Shown in pieces: positions 63,321 through 64,000 of a DNA stretch of 64,000 nucleotides; position 1 is the stretch's first letter, and each line of letters opens with the position of its first letter. The stretch spans positions 44,649-108,648 of the forward strand of contig CBFHYU010000003.1 of assembly GCA_965660165.1 (NCBI GenBank), in the 5' to 3' direction. The stretch is from WTJO01 sp965660165. Its GTDB lineage: Bacteria; Pseudomonadota; Alphaproteobacteria; Puniceispirillales; Puniceispirillaceae. A program made the position numbers and the translations under genes. Under the pieces are notes generated by a model. That model searched no databases. It was given only the letters and a program-made list of their open reading frames with translations, and had not been told where the DNA came from.

Positions 63321-64000
63321 ATGACACAGACACTTCTATCTTCTCATAAACAGGAAATTACCATTGGCTTTGATGCGCCTTTCTGTGTCATTGGCGAGCG
63401 CATTAACCCTACGGGCAGAAAATTACTGGCTGCGGAAATGGCAGAGGGCAATTATGACCGCGTAATAGCAGATGCTGTTGCCCAAGTTGAAGCAGGGGCA
63501 ACCATGCTAGACGTAAATGCTGGAATTCCAATGGCAGATGAGCCAGCTATTTTGGCTGAATCAATCAAGCTGGTTCAGTCTGTGGTCGATGTGCCATTAG
63601 CGATTGATAGCTCGATTGTCGAGGCACTTGAAGCTGGTTTGGCTGTCTATCAGGGCAAAGCACTGGTCAATTCTGTGACAGGCGAAGAAGAGAGGCTAGA
63701 GGTTGTGTTGCCTTTGGTGAAAAAATATGGCGCGGCTGTGGTTGCGATCTCAAATGATGAAACAGGTATTTCCGAAGATGCTAATGTCAGATATGAGGTT
63801 GCCAAGAAAATCGTAGAACGTGCTGAAGATTACGGAATCCCTCGTGAAGATGTGGTTGTTGACCCGCTGATTATGCCTGTTGGCGCTATCAATAAGGCAG
63901 GCCGCACTGCGCTTGATCTGATTACCCGTTTGCGTACTGAATTGAAGGTCAATACCACTTGCGGCGCATCAAATATTTCGTTTGGCCTGCCAAACAGGCA
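63321..64000 (+). CDS. Methyltetrahydrofolate:corrinoid methyltransferase (partial)
   Basis: Pterin-binding TIM-barrel protein, open at the right edge (226 residues seen). FCVIGERINPTGRKLLAAEM (about residues 20-39) and AGATMLDVNAGIPMADEP (about 60-77) are the dihydropteroate-synthase-like signatures; DPLIMPVGA (about 182) and TTCGASNISFGLP (about 213-225) match methyltetrahydrofolate methyltransferases of the AcsE/MtgA type. It transfers methyl between the corrinoid protein and tetrahydrofolate. RBS AGACAGG is just before the ATG. Missing beyond the edge: its C-terminus and, probably, a corrinoid-reactivating ferredoxin. Confidence 0.92.
   Translation, partial: MTQTLLSSHKQEITIGFDAPFCVIGERINPTGRKLLAAEMAEGNYDRVIADAVAQVEAGATMLDVNAGIPMADEPAILAESIKLVQSVVDVPLAIDSSIVEALEAGLAVYQGKALVNSVTGEEERLEVVLPLVKKYGAAVVAISNDETGISEDANVRYEVAKKIVERAEDYGIPREDVVVDPLIMPVGAINKAGRTALDLITRLRTELKVNTTCGASNISFGLPNR

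Noticed and set aside
1..64000. Apparent abundance of CTAG/GCTAGC
   Set aside because: A hand count in about 1 kb of mutL gave roughly four CTAG per kb, about what base composition predicts. It is not avoided as in enterics, but not clearly enriched.

Overview
The window reads as one contiguous piece of an alphaproteobacterial chromosome. The evidence is gene order: ribF-ileS-lspA-DUF3035-mutL, ubiA/rsmE-gshA, tldD next to ctaC-ctaD-ctaB-coxF-ctaG-ctaE-surf1-thrC-M16 protease, ispH-thrB-rnhA, atpI-atpB-atpE-atpF'-atpF separated from the F1 genes, smc-dsbA-dciA/mutY and rsmB-heparinase-purH. These are arrangements I know from alphaproteobacteria. Base composition is moderate (about 45-50% G+C by eye, not calculated) and spacing is very tight. 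A free-living marine lineage such as SAR116/Puniceispirillales is a reasonable guess, but this is inference. I see no tRNA, rRNA, CRISPR array, insertion sequence, prophage or integron.

Layout: 0.1-6.9 kb (+) is flavin synthesis, Ile-tRNA synthetase, lipoprotein maturation and MutL. 6.9-12.6 kb holds RNA modification (rsmD, rluB, tadA), purD and xseA. 11.7-19.7 kb is an envelope block: a four-gene operon on the minus strand (DUF374 acyltransferase, waaA, lpxK, LpxL-type acyltransferase), msbA on the plus strand, then a Cys-phosphatase and tldE/pmbA on the minus strand. 19.8-27.4 kb holds argC, an unrecognised protein, ubiA, rsmE, gshA, an MFS exporter and tldD. 27.7-36.2 kb is the aa3-type cytochrome oxidase operon running into thrC and an M16 protease. 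36.3-42.6 kb holds yqgE, a DsbD/ScsB-like reductase, a peroxiredoxin, the rnhA-thrB-ispH operon and an orphan lipoprotein. 42.6-45.4 kb is the F0 operon of ATP synthase. 45.6-56.7 kb holds smc, dsbA-like, a DUF721/DciA-like gene, mutY, purH, a heparinase-family gene and rsmB. 56.8-60.9 kb holds an SDHAF4-like gene, DUF1491, a divergent HisD-family enzyme, a 47-codon membrane ORF, dusA and yciB. 61.1-64.0 kb is a corrinoid/tetrahydrofolate one-carbon cluster that runs off the right edge.

Most of the window is housekeeping, and I do not claim a wholly new system. The parts most worth follow-up are: (1) the corrinoid C1-transfer cluster at the right end, whose substrate-specific methyltransferase must lie elsewhere; (2) the HisD-family enzyme, in which two of four zinc-ligand positions are changed; (3) an unannotated 47-aa single-span membrane protein with a good ribosome binding site; (4) a Cys-phosphatase inside the lipid A locus; (5) a putative gamma-glutamylcyclotransferase-fold protein beside argC; (6) RNA hairpins placed inside the ATP synthase and cytochrome oxidase operons. 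Convergent genes repeatedly share or abut their stop codons (CTAG, TTAA, TAGCTA), which points to a streamlined genome.
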